Positions 54,516 to 64,000 of a stretch of DNA of 64,000 nucleotides are shown here, one piece after another (positions within the stretch are counted from its first letter, which is position 1; the number at the start of each line of letters is the position of its first letter). Position numbers and translations under genes: made by a program. The DNA lies in contig NC_057816.1 of NCBI RefSeq assembly GCF_910594005.1, forward strand, positions 42,432,797 to 42,496,796, in the 5' to 3' direction. The DNA comes from Cervus elaphus (Eukaryota > Chordata > Mammalia > Artiodactyla > Cervidae). The notes beneath the pieces were generated by a model. It saw only the letters and a program-made list of their open reading frames with translations. It was not told the DNA's origin and did no database searches.

Positions 54516-56530
54516 AAAACTATCACTGTTTACAAATGACATGATGCTATACACAGAAAATCTTAAATATGCTACAAGAAAACTACTAGAGCTCATCAAT
54601 GAACTCAGTAAAGTTGCAGGATACAAAATTAATACACAGAAATCTGATGCATTTCTACATACCAACAACTAAAGATCAGAAAGAGAAATTAAACAACCCA
54701 ATTTACCACTGCATAAACAAAGAATACTCCAAAAACTCTAAGATTCTGATGAAAGAAATTGAAGATGACAGAAACGGCTGGAAAGATATACCATGTTCTT
54801 GGATTGGAATAATCAGTATTATTAATATGAATCTACTGCCCAAGGCAATCTACAGAATCAGTACACTCCCTATCAAATTACCAATGCCATCTTTCACAGA
54901 ACCAAAACATTTTTTTTTTTTAATTTGTATGGAGACACAAAAGAATGGAACAGCCAGAGCAAGGTTGAGAATGAAACATGGAGCTGGAGGAATCAGACTC
55001 CCAGACTTCAGACTATACTGCAAAGCTACAGTTATATCAAAAGAATATGGTATTGGCACAAAAACAGAAATATAGATCCATAGAACAGGATAGAAAGCCC
55101 ATAAATAAACCGATGCACCTATGCTCAGTTTATCTATAATAAAGGAGACACAACTCAGCAATGGAGGCAAGATAGCCTCTTTAATATGGTGCTGGAAACT
55201 GGACAGCTACATATAAATGTTGTTAGAACATTCTTTGATACCATTCACAAAATAAACTTAAAATGGATTAAAGAAGTAAATGTAAGTTTGGATATTATAA
55301 AACTCTTAGAGGAAAACATAGGGAGAACACTCTGACGTAAACTGCAATAGTATATTTTTCAATGTCCCCTAGAATAATGGAAATAAAAACAAAAATAAAC
55401 AAATAAAACCTAATTAGAATCAAATGTTTTTCACAGTAAAGGAAATCATAAACAAAACAAAAAAATACAGCCCACAGAATGGGAGAAAATATTTGCAAAC
55501 AATGTGACTAACAAGGAATTAAACTCCAAAATTTACAAACAGCTCATGAAGCTCAATATCAAAAAAACAAACATTCCAATAAAAAAATGGGCAGAAGACC
55601 TAAATGGACATTTGTACAAAGAAGATATCCAGGTGGTCAAGAGGCACATAAAATATGCTCAACATCATTAATTATTAGACAAATGCAAATCAAAACTACA
55701 GTGAGATATCACCTCACAACAGTCAGAATGGCCATCCTCAAAAATTTTAAAAACAAAAAAATGCTGGAGAGGGTGTGGAGAAGAGAGAACTTTCTTACAT
55801 TGTTGGTCATAAAGTAAATTGGTACAGCCACTATGGAGAAGAGTATGGAGGTTCCTAAAAAATTAAAAATAGAGCTACCATATGATCTGAAATCCCACTC
55901 CTGGGCATATACCCAGAGTAAGAGATACTTCAAAAGGGTACATGCACCCCAATGTTCATTGCAGCGCTGTCTATAATAGCCAAGACATGGGAACAACCTA
56001 AATGTCCATCAACAGATGGGTGGATAAAGAGGATGTGGTACATATATACAGTGGAATAGTACTCAGTTATTAAAAAGAATGACATAATGCCATTTGCAGC
56101 AATATGGATGGACCTAGAGACCGTCATTGAGTGAAGTAAGTCAGAGAAAGACAAATATCATATGACATTGCTTATATGCAGAATCTAAAAAATGATACAA
56201 ATGAACTTATCTACAAAACAGAAATAGACTCACAGCTTGAGAGAATGAATTTATGCTTGCCAGGAGAGAAGGGTTGGGGGGGTGGTGAGGGATGGATTGG
56301 GAGCTTGCAATTGACAGGTACACAGTGCTACATTTAAAATGGATAACCAACAAGGAACTCGGATCTAACACAGGGAACTCTGCCCAGGATTCTGTAATGC
56401 CAATGGGAAAAGAACTTGAAAAATATAGATACACATGTATGTGTAACTGAATCACCTTGCTATACACCTAAAACTAACATGACATTGTTAATCAGCTATG
56501 TTCTAATATTGAATGAAATATTTTTAAAGA
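54516..56530 (+). mobile_element. Old L1, ORF2 C-terminal part and 3'UTR
   Basis: Resumes TGTTTACAAATGACATGATG (F-T-N-D-M-M in place of the usual F-A-D-D-M block), then CCATGTTCTTGGATTGGAAT, 'GGAATCAGACTCCCAGACTT', 'GGAGAGGGTGTGGAGAAGAG', 'ATGGATGGACCTAGAGACC'. 3'UTR from about 56190, ending near AATATTTTTAAAGATG. A 158-aa frame at 54599-55075 is the longest remnant. Confidence 0.93.
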
Positions 56531-57366
56531 TGTTAACACTTCTTAACTACAATTTGTATGAAGAACATAAATTGTATGTAGCAGGTAGATTTATATAATT
56601 AGGTATAAATGTATGATGCAAGGAAAGAGAGGGGGTAGTATTAAAAAGGCAATATTCCAGGTAGGGGGAACAGGGTATGGACTATCCCTGCAAAAAAAAC
56701 ACCCAGGGAAGTTTGAAGATTTGAAAAGGCCCATATTACAGAAGCACTGAAAATTGAGATCGGAAAAAATAACACTATTCAGGGTGAGTTGGGGTCAGAG
56801 ATGTTGATCATTTTGCACCTTATAAACCCAGTATATTCGTCTGCATCTCAGGAGCGAACAGATGGCACACTTAGATTAGGATAATTAGGAAAATTTGGGG
56901 AAGATTAATAAAGGGGCTGTTCATGAAGATGTAGGCAGGGTGTGCTGAAATCATTAGCGACACTGCAGTACCGGATTCTAGTCATAGTGGGGCCCAGTTA
57001 CTGACCCTAAGCAAAGGAACACAAGGAGAGAGTTGTGACTTTACAGAGACCCGGGGATAAACAGGCCTGAGCCAAGATGGCCAAGGCAGGCGATGCCGGG
57101 AAAGGACGTAGCCGGTAAACCCACTGAAACGGCGTCGGCCAGGGGCATAAACAACCTGAAACCTTTCTCCTTCTTTCCATCAGCTTTTGGCTGGTGCCTC
57201 TCACGGCTGAATCTTTCTGCAGCCAGAGGCAAAAGAGCCCAGGACGCAGTCATGGGCATCAGCTCTCAGGGCATCAGGTGGTGCTAAGAAGAGGCAGCTG
57301 TAAATCCGGACTGATAATAGAAGGGGTGTTCCCTACAGAGGAATGTGTCTTTAACAGCAATGGAAG
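56531..57366. other. Unassigned non-coding DNA, weak L2 at 56640-56740
   Basis: AATATTCCAGGTAGGGGGAA and GGAAGTTTGAAGATTTG resemble antisense L2. 57050-57250 has several CpGs but no recognisable exon or retrocopy. Confidence 0.35.
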
Positions 57367-57381
57367 CTTCTGGGCTTAGAA

Positions 57382-58087
57382 GTTGAGTTCAGTCGCTCAG
57401 CCATGTCCGACTCTTTGTGACCCCATGGACTGCAGCATGCCAGGCCTCCCTGTCCATCACCAACTCCCGGAGCTTGCTCAGGCTCATGTCCATTGAGTCG
57501 GTGATGCCACCCACCCATCTCATCCTCTGTCGTCCCCTTCTCCTCCCACCCTCAATCCTTCCCAGCATCAGGGTCTTTTCAAATGAGTCAGTCCTTCACA
57601 TCAGGGGGCCAAAGTATTGGAGTTTCAGCTTCAGCATCAGTCCTTCCAATGAATATTCAGGACTGATTTCCTTTAAGATGGACAGTTGGATCATACTGCA
57701 GTTCAAGGGACTCTCAAGAGTCTTCTCCAATACCACAGTTCAAAAGCATCAATTCTTTGGCACTCAGCCTTCTTTATAGTCCAACTCTCACATCCATACA
57801 TGACTACTGGAAAAACCATAGCTTTGACTAGATGGCCCTTTGTCAGCAAAGTGATATCTCTGCTTTTTAATATTCTGTTCAGAATGATTATAACTTTTCT
57901 TCCAAGGAGCAAGCGTCTTTTAATTTCATGGCTGCAGTCACCATCTGCAGTGATTTTGTGGCCCAAGAAAATAAAGTGCGTCACTGTTTCCATTGTTTCC
58001 CCATCTATTTGCCCTGAAGTGATAGCACAGGATGCCATGATCCTAGTTTTTGAATGTTGAGTTTTAAGCCAACTTTTCCACTCTCCT
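57382..58087 (-). mobile_element. BovB LINE, 3' 706 bp, 15-bp TSD
   Basis: 3' terminus at left (TTCAGTCGCTCAGCCATGTC), 5' break after CTTTTCCACTCTCCT. Flanked by CTTCTGGGCTTAGAA (57367-57381) and CTTCTGGGCTGAGAA (58088-58102), 14/15. The 173-aa minus frame across it (57703-58224) begins outside BovB and is a remnant. Confidence 0.96.
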
Positions 58088-58102
58088 CTTCTGGGCTGAG
58101 AA

Positions 58103-58242
58103 ACCTTTGCCTTACAGCTCCCAAGGGTCGTCATTTTGGTGTGCACTCCTCCACTACAGAGGGGGATTATGATTGCCTGTGTCAAAACCTGGACCTCCCA
58201 CCTGTTAGACCATGGGCAAATCACTTAATTTCTCAGTTTCTT
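58103..58242. other. Unassigned non-coding DNA
   Basis: Short unique spacer; nothing recognised. Confidence 0.4.
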
Positions 58243-58276
58243 CGTGTGTGTGTGTGTGCGCGTGCGCGCATATGCG
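58243..58276. repeat. Alternating purine-pyrimidine tract (GT)n then (CG)-rich
   Basis: GTGTGTGTGTGTGTG continuing into CGCGTGCGCGCATATGCGC: about 34 bp of strict alternation at the SINE tail side. Confidence 0.93.
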
Positions 58277-58487
58277 CTCAATTATGTTTGACTGTTTGCA
58301 ATGCCGTGGACTGTAGCCCACCAGGCTCCTCTGACCCTGGAGTCTCCCAAGCAAGAATACTGAAGTGGGTTGCCATTTCCTACTCCAGGGGATCTTTCGA
58401 ATCCAGGGATCGAACCCCCATCTTTTGCATCTCTTGCATGGGCAGGCAGATTCTTTACTGAATTCTTTACTGAACCACCTGGGAAGC
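58243..58487 (-). mobile_element. Bov-tA SINE with (TG)(CG) tail and internal 12-bp duplication
   Basis: AATTATGTTTGACTGTTTGC, CTACTCCAGGGGATCTTTCG, ends GAACCACCTGGGAAGCA. TTCTTTACTGAA is tandemly duplicated at 58451-58474. Confidence 0.93.
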
Positions 58488-58499
58488 ACCCTTCCCCTG

Positions 58500-58875
58500 G
58501 TATTAATAATAGTAATTTTTGATTATAACTATTGAAAGGATTAAATACAATTAATACATGTAAAGCATGTAGAGCAATATCTGGCAAATAGTAGGCATTA
58601 CAAAATGCTTACTCTCCTGATTTATATTATTGATATTTCAAAGAATAAAGAATTGAAGTTTAGAGACTTTTTCAAAAATTGCACTAGTCAGTGACAGAAC
58701 CAGGGGGCAGAGATTCCACGACAACACAGCAACTCTAAAAATGATGATCTAGACTTTTGCTTGTCACCGTCCCTCCCCACAAGACTGTAAATTCCTGAGG
58801 GCACGGATTATTTTGCATTTAAAAGCCCATCATAGTACATAATTTTTGCTCAATAAATGTTTGATGAATGAGTAC
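58500..58875. mobile_element. MIR and L2 remnants
   Basis: 58500-58605 resembles sense MIR (GGATTAAATACAATTAATAC, ATCTGGCAAATAGTAGGCA). 58620-58730 resembles antisense MIR (TTTAGAGACTTTTTCAAAAA, CAGTGACAGAACCAGGGG). 58755-58875 resembles the sense L2 3' end (AAGACTGTAAATTCCTGAGG, CTCAATAAATGTTTGATGAA). Confidence 0.55.
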
Positions 58876-59256
58876 ATAGAGCACTGTGACAGAAGGTACA
58901 GAAGTAATTACTGGAGGAGAGAGGAGAGCCTCCCTTGCAAGCCTAAAGTCCTTTCCTCTTGTCCTATATAAATAATGCTATAAAAAACAAAATGTAACTT
59001 GGCTTCTTCAAGAAGGTACTGAGCTTTAGTCATAAATTATAAACAACTGACATATTGTATGCCTGCTCTGAAGTCCACTGCTTTGGTTGAAATATTTGAG
59101 TCACCATTTCCGAAGTCCTTCCCCTCCCCCATCCCGTGTATCAACAGGAAGTAGAGATGCTCTGTGATTGTAGGAACCCACTACAGCCAGCATTCTCTGC
59201 AGTCCAGGACTTCTGTTATGGTTTGGTGGAGGAATAATGCATTATTTGATGTATCA
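58876..59256. other. Unassigned non-coding DNA
   Basis: Nothing recognised. Confidence 0.4.
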
Positions 59257-59273
59257 TTCAATGAGACATTTTC

Positions 59274-59327
59274 TTTTTTAAAATTTATTTAATTGGTGGA
59301 TAATTACTGTACAATATTGTGATGGTT
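59274..59327 (-). mobile_element. 54-bp L1 3' stub with perfect 17-bp TSD
   Basis: TTTTTTAAAATTTATTTAAT then TGGTGGATAATTACTGTACA and ATATTGTGATGG match the antisense L1 3' terminus. The 17-bp sequence at 59257-59273 (TTCAATGAGACATTTTC) recurs exactly at 59328-59344. Confidence 0.95.
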
Positions 59328-59344
59328 TTCAATGAGACATTTTC

Positions 59345-60195
59345 AGTGGTCTCATTGGAGTTTTATTCATTTCATCTGGCTTTGAGGGTGGAGACAACCT
59401 GGACCTTCCCTGGGGAAATGAAGGCTTTAAGAGTAGAACCTTAGAGTTGTGATTTAAAGTCTTAGTTGTTTGGGAGTAACATAGGCATCTTAAATGATAA
59501 CAGAGATCACTTAGTGATCTGAACTCTTAGAAGGAATCCTATTCATAGTTTGATGTCAATAAATACATAAGGAAAGACAGACTAGGAGTCAGAAGACTTA
59601 TTATATCATTGACTGTTGGACAGGGAAATTTCACTAAATTATAAAATGAAAATACCTTGCTACCATCTCGGTGATGGCATTAGAATCAGATGCAGAATCT
59701 GTGAACATGCTGTGAATGACAGAAAAACCAAGGCAAACCTTTTTGTAAAAACTTTACAATTACATGGTGATTTGGGCAAATCTTAGGAGACAGTGGCAAA
59801 ATCGGGGAACAACCAGAGTTTGCCATTACGTTGCAGAAAGCACAGTGCCACACTGTACCTCTCATTCACTCTGAACATTTACTCAACATAGCAAATATTT
59901 ACTGAGCATGTATTAAGAGCCACTTGCTGTTAGCCAAGTGGGCTCTAAATAAATATTAACAAATGTCCTCTTTCCCAAGGGAAGTCATGGTTTATTGCAG
60001 TCTAGTGCAGCAGTTAAGAGCAAGAGCTTCGGGTAAGTAACTTGATCCTTTCTCTGCAAGCTTCCATTTTTGTCGTGTCATATCCCATGTCATGAGATAA
60101 TAATTGTATCTATCCCTTCAGGTTGCTGTGAAGATGAAAGAGGTTGATAATTATGAAGCTTGGGTACAGTGTCTGTCACATTAGTGCTCAAGTAA
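59345..60195. other. Non-coding DNA with old L2 and MIR remnants
   Basis: 59885-60000 resembles the antisense L2/MIR end (AGCAAATATTTACTGAGCAT). 60000-60195 resembles sense MIR with an internal deletion (GCAGTTAAGAGCAAGAGCTT, GGTTGCTGTGAAGATGAAAG). No gene. Confidence 0.45.
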
Positions 60196-60299
60196 TGATG
60201 GCTTTTAAAATTTTTATTTGGAAAGGCACATAGAGAAACAAATCTTACCATGACATGTGCTACACAGTGACCAAACAGAGGTGGTGTGGTCATCTAGAG

Positions 60300-60513
60300 C
60301 GGGGGTCCCCAACCCCGGGCCATGGACCGATACCGGTCTGTGTGTTACCTGTTAGGAACCAGGCTGCAGAGCAGGATGTGAGCCACAGGAGAGCAACGTT
60401 TCACTGGCATTGATAGCTGCCCCCACTACTTGCATTACCATGCCCCCCACCCCCCAGTCTTTGGAAAAACTATCTTCCATGAAACTGGTCCCCATAAAGG
60501 TTGGGGACCACTG
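60300..60513 (+). mobile_element. MER1-like hAT (Charlie) non-autonomous DNA transposon with 8-bp TSD
   Basis: Inverted ends CGGGGGTCCCCAACC and, at the right, GGTTGGGGACCACTG; interior GGGCCATGGACCGATACCGG and CTTCCATGAAACTGGTCCCC fit MER1B. 8-bp TSD ATCTAGAG (60292-60299) and ACCTAGAG (60514-60521), 7/8, as expected for hAT. Confidence 0.93.
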
Positions 60514-60527
60514 ACCTAGAGAATCTT

Positions 60528-60743
60528 TGTATGTACATGCTCAGTTGCATCTGGCTCTTTGTGACCCCATGAACCGTAGCCCGCCAGGCTTCTCTGTCCA
60601 TGGGATTTTTCAGGCGAGAACATTGGAGCGGGTTGCCATGTCCTCCTCTGGGGGTCTTCCCGATCCAGGGATTGAACCCGTGTTTCCCATGTCTTCTGCA
60701 CTGCATGTGCATTCTTTACCGCTGAGCCACTGGAGAAGTCCAG
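60528..60743 (-). mobile_element. Bov-tA SINE with perfect 11-bp TSD next to MER1
   Basis: CTCAGTTGCATCTGGCTCTT, CGATCCAGGGATTGAACCCG. TAGAGAATCTT at 60517-60527 and 60744-60754 (11/11). The left copy overlaps the MER1 TSD. Confidence 0.96.
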
Positions 60744-60754
60744 TAGAGAATCTT

Positions 60755-62844
60755 CTGCCCATCTTCTTTTTCTGTCCTAGGGCACACACCCATTTTGCTC
60801 TATACTAAGGATTACAGTGTCAGAGCCATGGATGTGAGGTTGTGTATGTCCCATGGAAGGAAGAAGAGTAGTCCTTTCTTCCAGTAGGAAGGATGCAGCT
60901 TTGCCTCTGCAGGTTTGTGCAGCTTGGCTCAGGCACTCAGGCCCATCTTGGGAGACTTCGATTGATCCAGGGGACTAAATGTTTAAAATGCTACAGGAGA
61001 CAAACACTTCCTTTTATTTCTAAAAATCCTCCAAGTTGCTGAGTCTCTATAAAACTTTTAAAAAGTTACCTTTTTTCCTTTCAGTTGAAAGCAGTGCATT
61101 TTTTAAGACAATACAGGGACAAGATTGACACTGTGAAATTCTAAGATTTATGAATCTTTAGGGTTATAATTAACTTATCAAAGATTTTTTTTTTTTAGAT
61201 TTCAAATAGGTAGATATTTTTGTGCAAAGAACATGGATTTTAGTTTTATCTTTCAGTCATGGTTCCTAATTTGATACAGATCTAAGGGTTTTGTTTTATA
61301 GCTTCAATTAACTTGTGAAAGAGTAGCACAGAGAATCAACTTTGGAGAAATTTAGCAGGTGGAGGAGCCATCGTGGGTTGCAGGGAACTGTGGGAGGTTT
61401 TCTAAAAGATGTAGGTCATGAACTGGGTTTTGAGGGACAATTAGAACAGTGGTGGGTAGCAGGAAAGGCATTGGAAGATTTCTCAAAGAGCAGGAAAGGC
61501 ATGCCTAATGTTAGGCATGCATGGAGATGCTGAGGTGGGACTGTCAGCTAGCAAGTCAGCTCGCAATGTGACATCAACATCACTGACTTTAGAAGCACTG
61601 TATTCATTCAGGGTGAAAATGGAGGGAAATTATACTGACACAGACACTCTGGGAAACAGTGATGAACATCTAGAGCATGTCTTACGGCTCACAGACAAGG
61701 CCATATAGCACTGAGGAGCCAGACAGTTTTATAAATCACTGTGGTGCCTTCTTCGAGATGCAGTTGCAGCCTGATCATCACCTAGATGGTCATCAGTTTC
61801 CCTCTGCTGCTTGCAAGTGCCACTGCATAAATTTCCGTGTGAACTAGAGTCTGATGAGCAAGGGAATGAGAATGGATGCGTGTTTCCTGTTGCTCTATAC
61901 TGAATACATCTACATGTAGCTGCCTTGAGAACTCTGTGAAGACATGAATGCTTGCTGGCTCTTCCCCTGGGACCAGTCAAATTGAAAAATTCCAAAGGTG
62001 TCTGTAAATTCCAGTAATCCTCCGTGGAAGAAAGAGCCTAAATACAGATCAAGGGACTTTTTTGGGGGGGCAGGGGATGTTAGCATCTGCCTGATTTATC
62101 TTCAAAATTCAAAGTTTTTTGGCAAAGGGACAATAGGGAGAATTATTTTCTCAATGACATTTTGGGTTGTCCTATATGATCAGAAGAAAATCAAAGGTGG
62201 GGAAGAAAATTAACATTTATGAAATGTTTATGAGTATATGCATCCTTTGTGTACATTTCACCCTCATATTGATCCTCTGCAATAGGCATAATTATGCCTT
62301 ATAGAATAAAAGCATCATGAGGGTGGTGATTCTTGTCTGTTTTGTTCCCCAAGTGCTTAAAACAGCATCTTACATAATAGATGCTGAAAAAAATACCTGT
62401 CAGATAAAAATGAATTAGGTTGAATCTTGTCATTGAAGAAATAGTGTAAAGAATGGTTAAATGCATTTCCCAGGACTTCAGAGCTACCATGGGCTAAGTG
62501 TGGGTGCAAAGAGGAAGATTTGAATGTAGGTTTATCTGACTGCATGACACATGATTTTTCAACTATGTCATAATACCTCTCCATGATAACACTTTACATG
62601 GAAGAAAAAATACATATGATTCTCAGTAAAATAAATGTTACTAATTTGAGAATTACACTTTATCTAGGAAGCAGTCAGAGCTGCTAATCCTTCTTGGATT
62701 ATTGTACAATTGAATCCTTTCCGGATTCAGAATGGAGAGAGATTTTACATGAATATTTGTAAGATACCTTAAATCTTTTTTGAAACAAGGATGAGTAAGC
62801 ACAATACACAAATAAGTAATTCCAAGGATATACTGCGGTTTCAA
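60755..62844. other. Non-coding DNA with weak L2 scraps
   Basis: Weak L2 at 61380-61480 (minus, CTGGGTTTTGAGGGACAA) and 62290-62400 (plus, GTGATTCTTGTCTGTTTTGT). The small overlapping plus frames at 61342-61708 have no domain; no splice or promoter context supports them. Confidence 0.4.
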
Positions 62845-62990
62845 ACTCATTTTAACAGGTATTTATTAAGTGCCAAGTATGGATTTCTGCACTGGATATG
62901 TACTATTAGGGATCAAAGACATAATGGAGGAAGGATACAATTCCTGCCTGAATTAGCTCATAGCTTTATTTTAGGTGGGAAGATTAGAGC
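62845..62990 (-). mobile_element. L2 LINE 3' fragment
   Basis: AACAGGTATTTATTAAGTGC, then GGATACAATTCCTGCCTGAA and TTAGCTCATAGC, follow the antisense L2 3' end. Confidence 0.5.
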
Positions 62991-62995
62991 AAATC

Positions 62996-63144
62996 AGTGT
63001 TTTCTAAACCTGGTTGTATATAAGAATAACTCCTGGAGCATATTAAACATACAGAATGCAGCTCTCTGGGATTGGGCCTGAGAATTTCTGTTTTGATCAT
63101 AGCCCTAGATCATACTGATTCACAGCCAAATTTAGGAAGTACTG
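62996..63144 (+). mobile_element. MER20-like hAT relic
   Basis: CAGTGTTTTCTAAACCTGG start, AAGAATAACTCCTGGAGCAT and GGGATTGGGCCTGAGAATTT interior, GGAAGTACTG end. TSD not evident. Confidence 0.55.
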
Positions 63145-63814
63145 AATTAGATGCACATTAAAATCTCTTGCCAGTTTTATAAGTCTATGATTTTCTATCA
63201 TTCTAAAAGTTTCTTACAAAAATAGTGATAAAAAATGCATGTTTCTGCCAGCAGAGCATTGCTCTAAGAAGGAACACAGGGGGAGAAAAAGATGTGAGTT
63301 GATGGTATAAGGAGCAGAGTTTGGTTTGGAAAGTCATGGGCGGCTTGGGCAAGCGCCAGCTCTGAGGCTGAGTGGCTCAGGCCAGAGGTTGATTCCCTAG
63401 ACTGCTCAGGACTGGGCTAACTTAGAGTGACTCTGACCTTATGAAGGCTAAGCCAACCAGTTGCTTGTATTTCTGCTTCTTATTTAGAAAAGCAGCAGAC
63501 CATCATGTAGGTCTGTGTCTTACTAGCCAAACGACACAATGCAACAGCTTCCTGTCTTCAGAGAAAAAGCACGCAGTACAAAAACAAGCTTCTGTTCCAT
63601 AAACTAAGCCACTTAAATAGGAATCAGTCCTCTTTACCACAGAAAGCCAATATAGCCAATAATGTCTATTGAGTATTTTTACATACTAATGAAAAACACA
63701 TGTTAATCTTTGTGTATATTAAGATTATTTTATAGATACTGAAACATTAAGAAAGAGATGTTAATGTTTTATTCCATATACTTATCAGATTTGTTGATAC
63801 TGTTAACGATAGTA
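63145..63814. other. Unassigned non-coding DNA
   Basis: Nothing recognised. Confidence 0.4.
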
Positions 63815-64000
63815 GTTAACTTATATTTATTGAACGTTTACTGACTCCAATCACTATGCTTTGAAACCGTTTTCCACAATTTATCTAATCTTCCTAAGAA
63901 ACCTATGAACTAGATCCCTTTGTGATCTCATTTTAATGATGAGGAAATGGAGGTTTATAGAGACTGAGTTCCCTGAGACAGCCAGCAGGCAGATTCACAG
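63815..64000 (-). mobile_element. MIR SINE, runs off the window
   Basis: Antisense MIR: TTATATTTATTGAACGTTTA, CTAATCTTCCTAAGAAACCT, TTTTAATGATGAGGAAATGG, then the core up to the window end. Confidence 0.6.

Noticed and set aside
57050..57260. CpG-containing stretch as an exon or retrocopy
   Set aside because: Short frames on both strands show no family resemblance; no splice or tail signals.
57703..58224. 173-residue minus-strand frame that looked like a small gene
   Set aside because: Residues from about 60 on are BovB RT C-terminal text (SCAITSGQIDGETMETVTHF and onward); the N-terminal part is read-through from flanking DNA.
2615..60743. Many similar dispersed repeats, considered as a CRISPR or other array
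   Set aside because: They are SINEs and LINEs in both orientations with irregular spacing and individual TSDs; the genome is vertebrate.
61342..61708. Two overlapping plus-strand frames as a small gene
   Set aside because: Frames differ, composition is ordinary, and part of the region looks like antisense L2.

Overview
This window is vertebrate nuclear DNA from a ruminant, almost certainly a bovid (cattle, sheep, goat or a relative). The diagnosis rests on the repeats: at least eight BovB (RTE-type) LINE insertions, about twenty tRNA-derived Bov-tA/BovA SINEs, CHR-type SINEs shared by ruminants, hippos and whales, and ruminant-type L1 3' ends. I see no intact protein-coding gene, functional RNA gene, CRISPR array or bacterial-style operon. 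The one clear host-gene sequence is a dead processed retrocopy of TTLL1 (tubulin polyglutamylase catalytic subunit) at about 4046-5730.

Layout. 1-1156: an L1 3' end whose 5' half is inverted. 1735-18.4 kb: mostly old unique DNA with eroded L2 LINEs, the TTLL1 retrocopy, an old L1 and CHR SINE (6-7 kb), young Bov-tA copies and a truncated L1. 18.5-25.5 kb: BovB-dense block, including one BovB inside another of opposite orientation. 27.4-34.3 kb: L2 copies interrupted by Bov-tA and CHR SINEs, and a BovB split by a Bov-tA. 35.0-39.9 kb: a class I endogenous retrovirus pol relic, MLT1 LTR pieces, more SINEs and BovB. 42.5-44.8 kb: a 2-kb BovB carrying a perfect 16-bp hairpin. 47.1-56.5 kb: an old, nearly full-length L1 hosting at least five nested insertions: two Bov-tA SINEs, a piggyBac-like DNA transposon (itself hit by a chimeric retroposon), an 857-bp L1 5'-end fragment and a twin-primed young L1. 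57.4-64 kb: BovB, Bov-tA, MIR/L2, a MER1-like hAT element abutted by a Bov-tA, and MER20-like and MIR pieces.

The parts do not form a pathway. They record successive waves: L2 and MIR oldest; MER1, MER20, MLT1 and ERV relics next; older L1 and CHR; then BovB, Bov-tA and the youngest L1. The order can be read from which element interrupts which and from target-site duplications (TSDs), many of which I located by eye. The most unusual items are the piggyBac-like element with its transposase remnant, the chimeric SINE-bearing retroposon inside it, the 5'-end-only L1 insertion with tandem 5'UTR units, the BovB insertion with target deletion, and the templated hairpin in BovB. I found no convincing undescribed functional system. 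Family names are recalled from knowledge of consensus sequences, not from a database search, and boundaries without a stated TSD are approximate.
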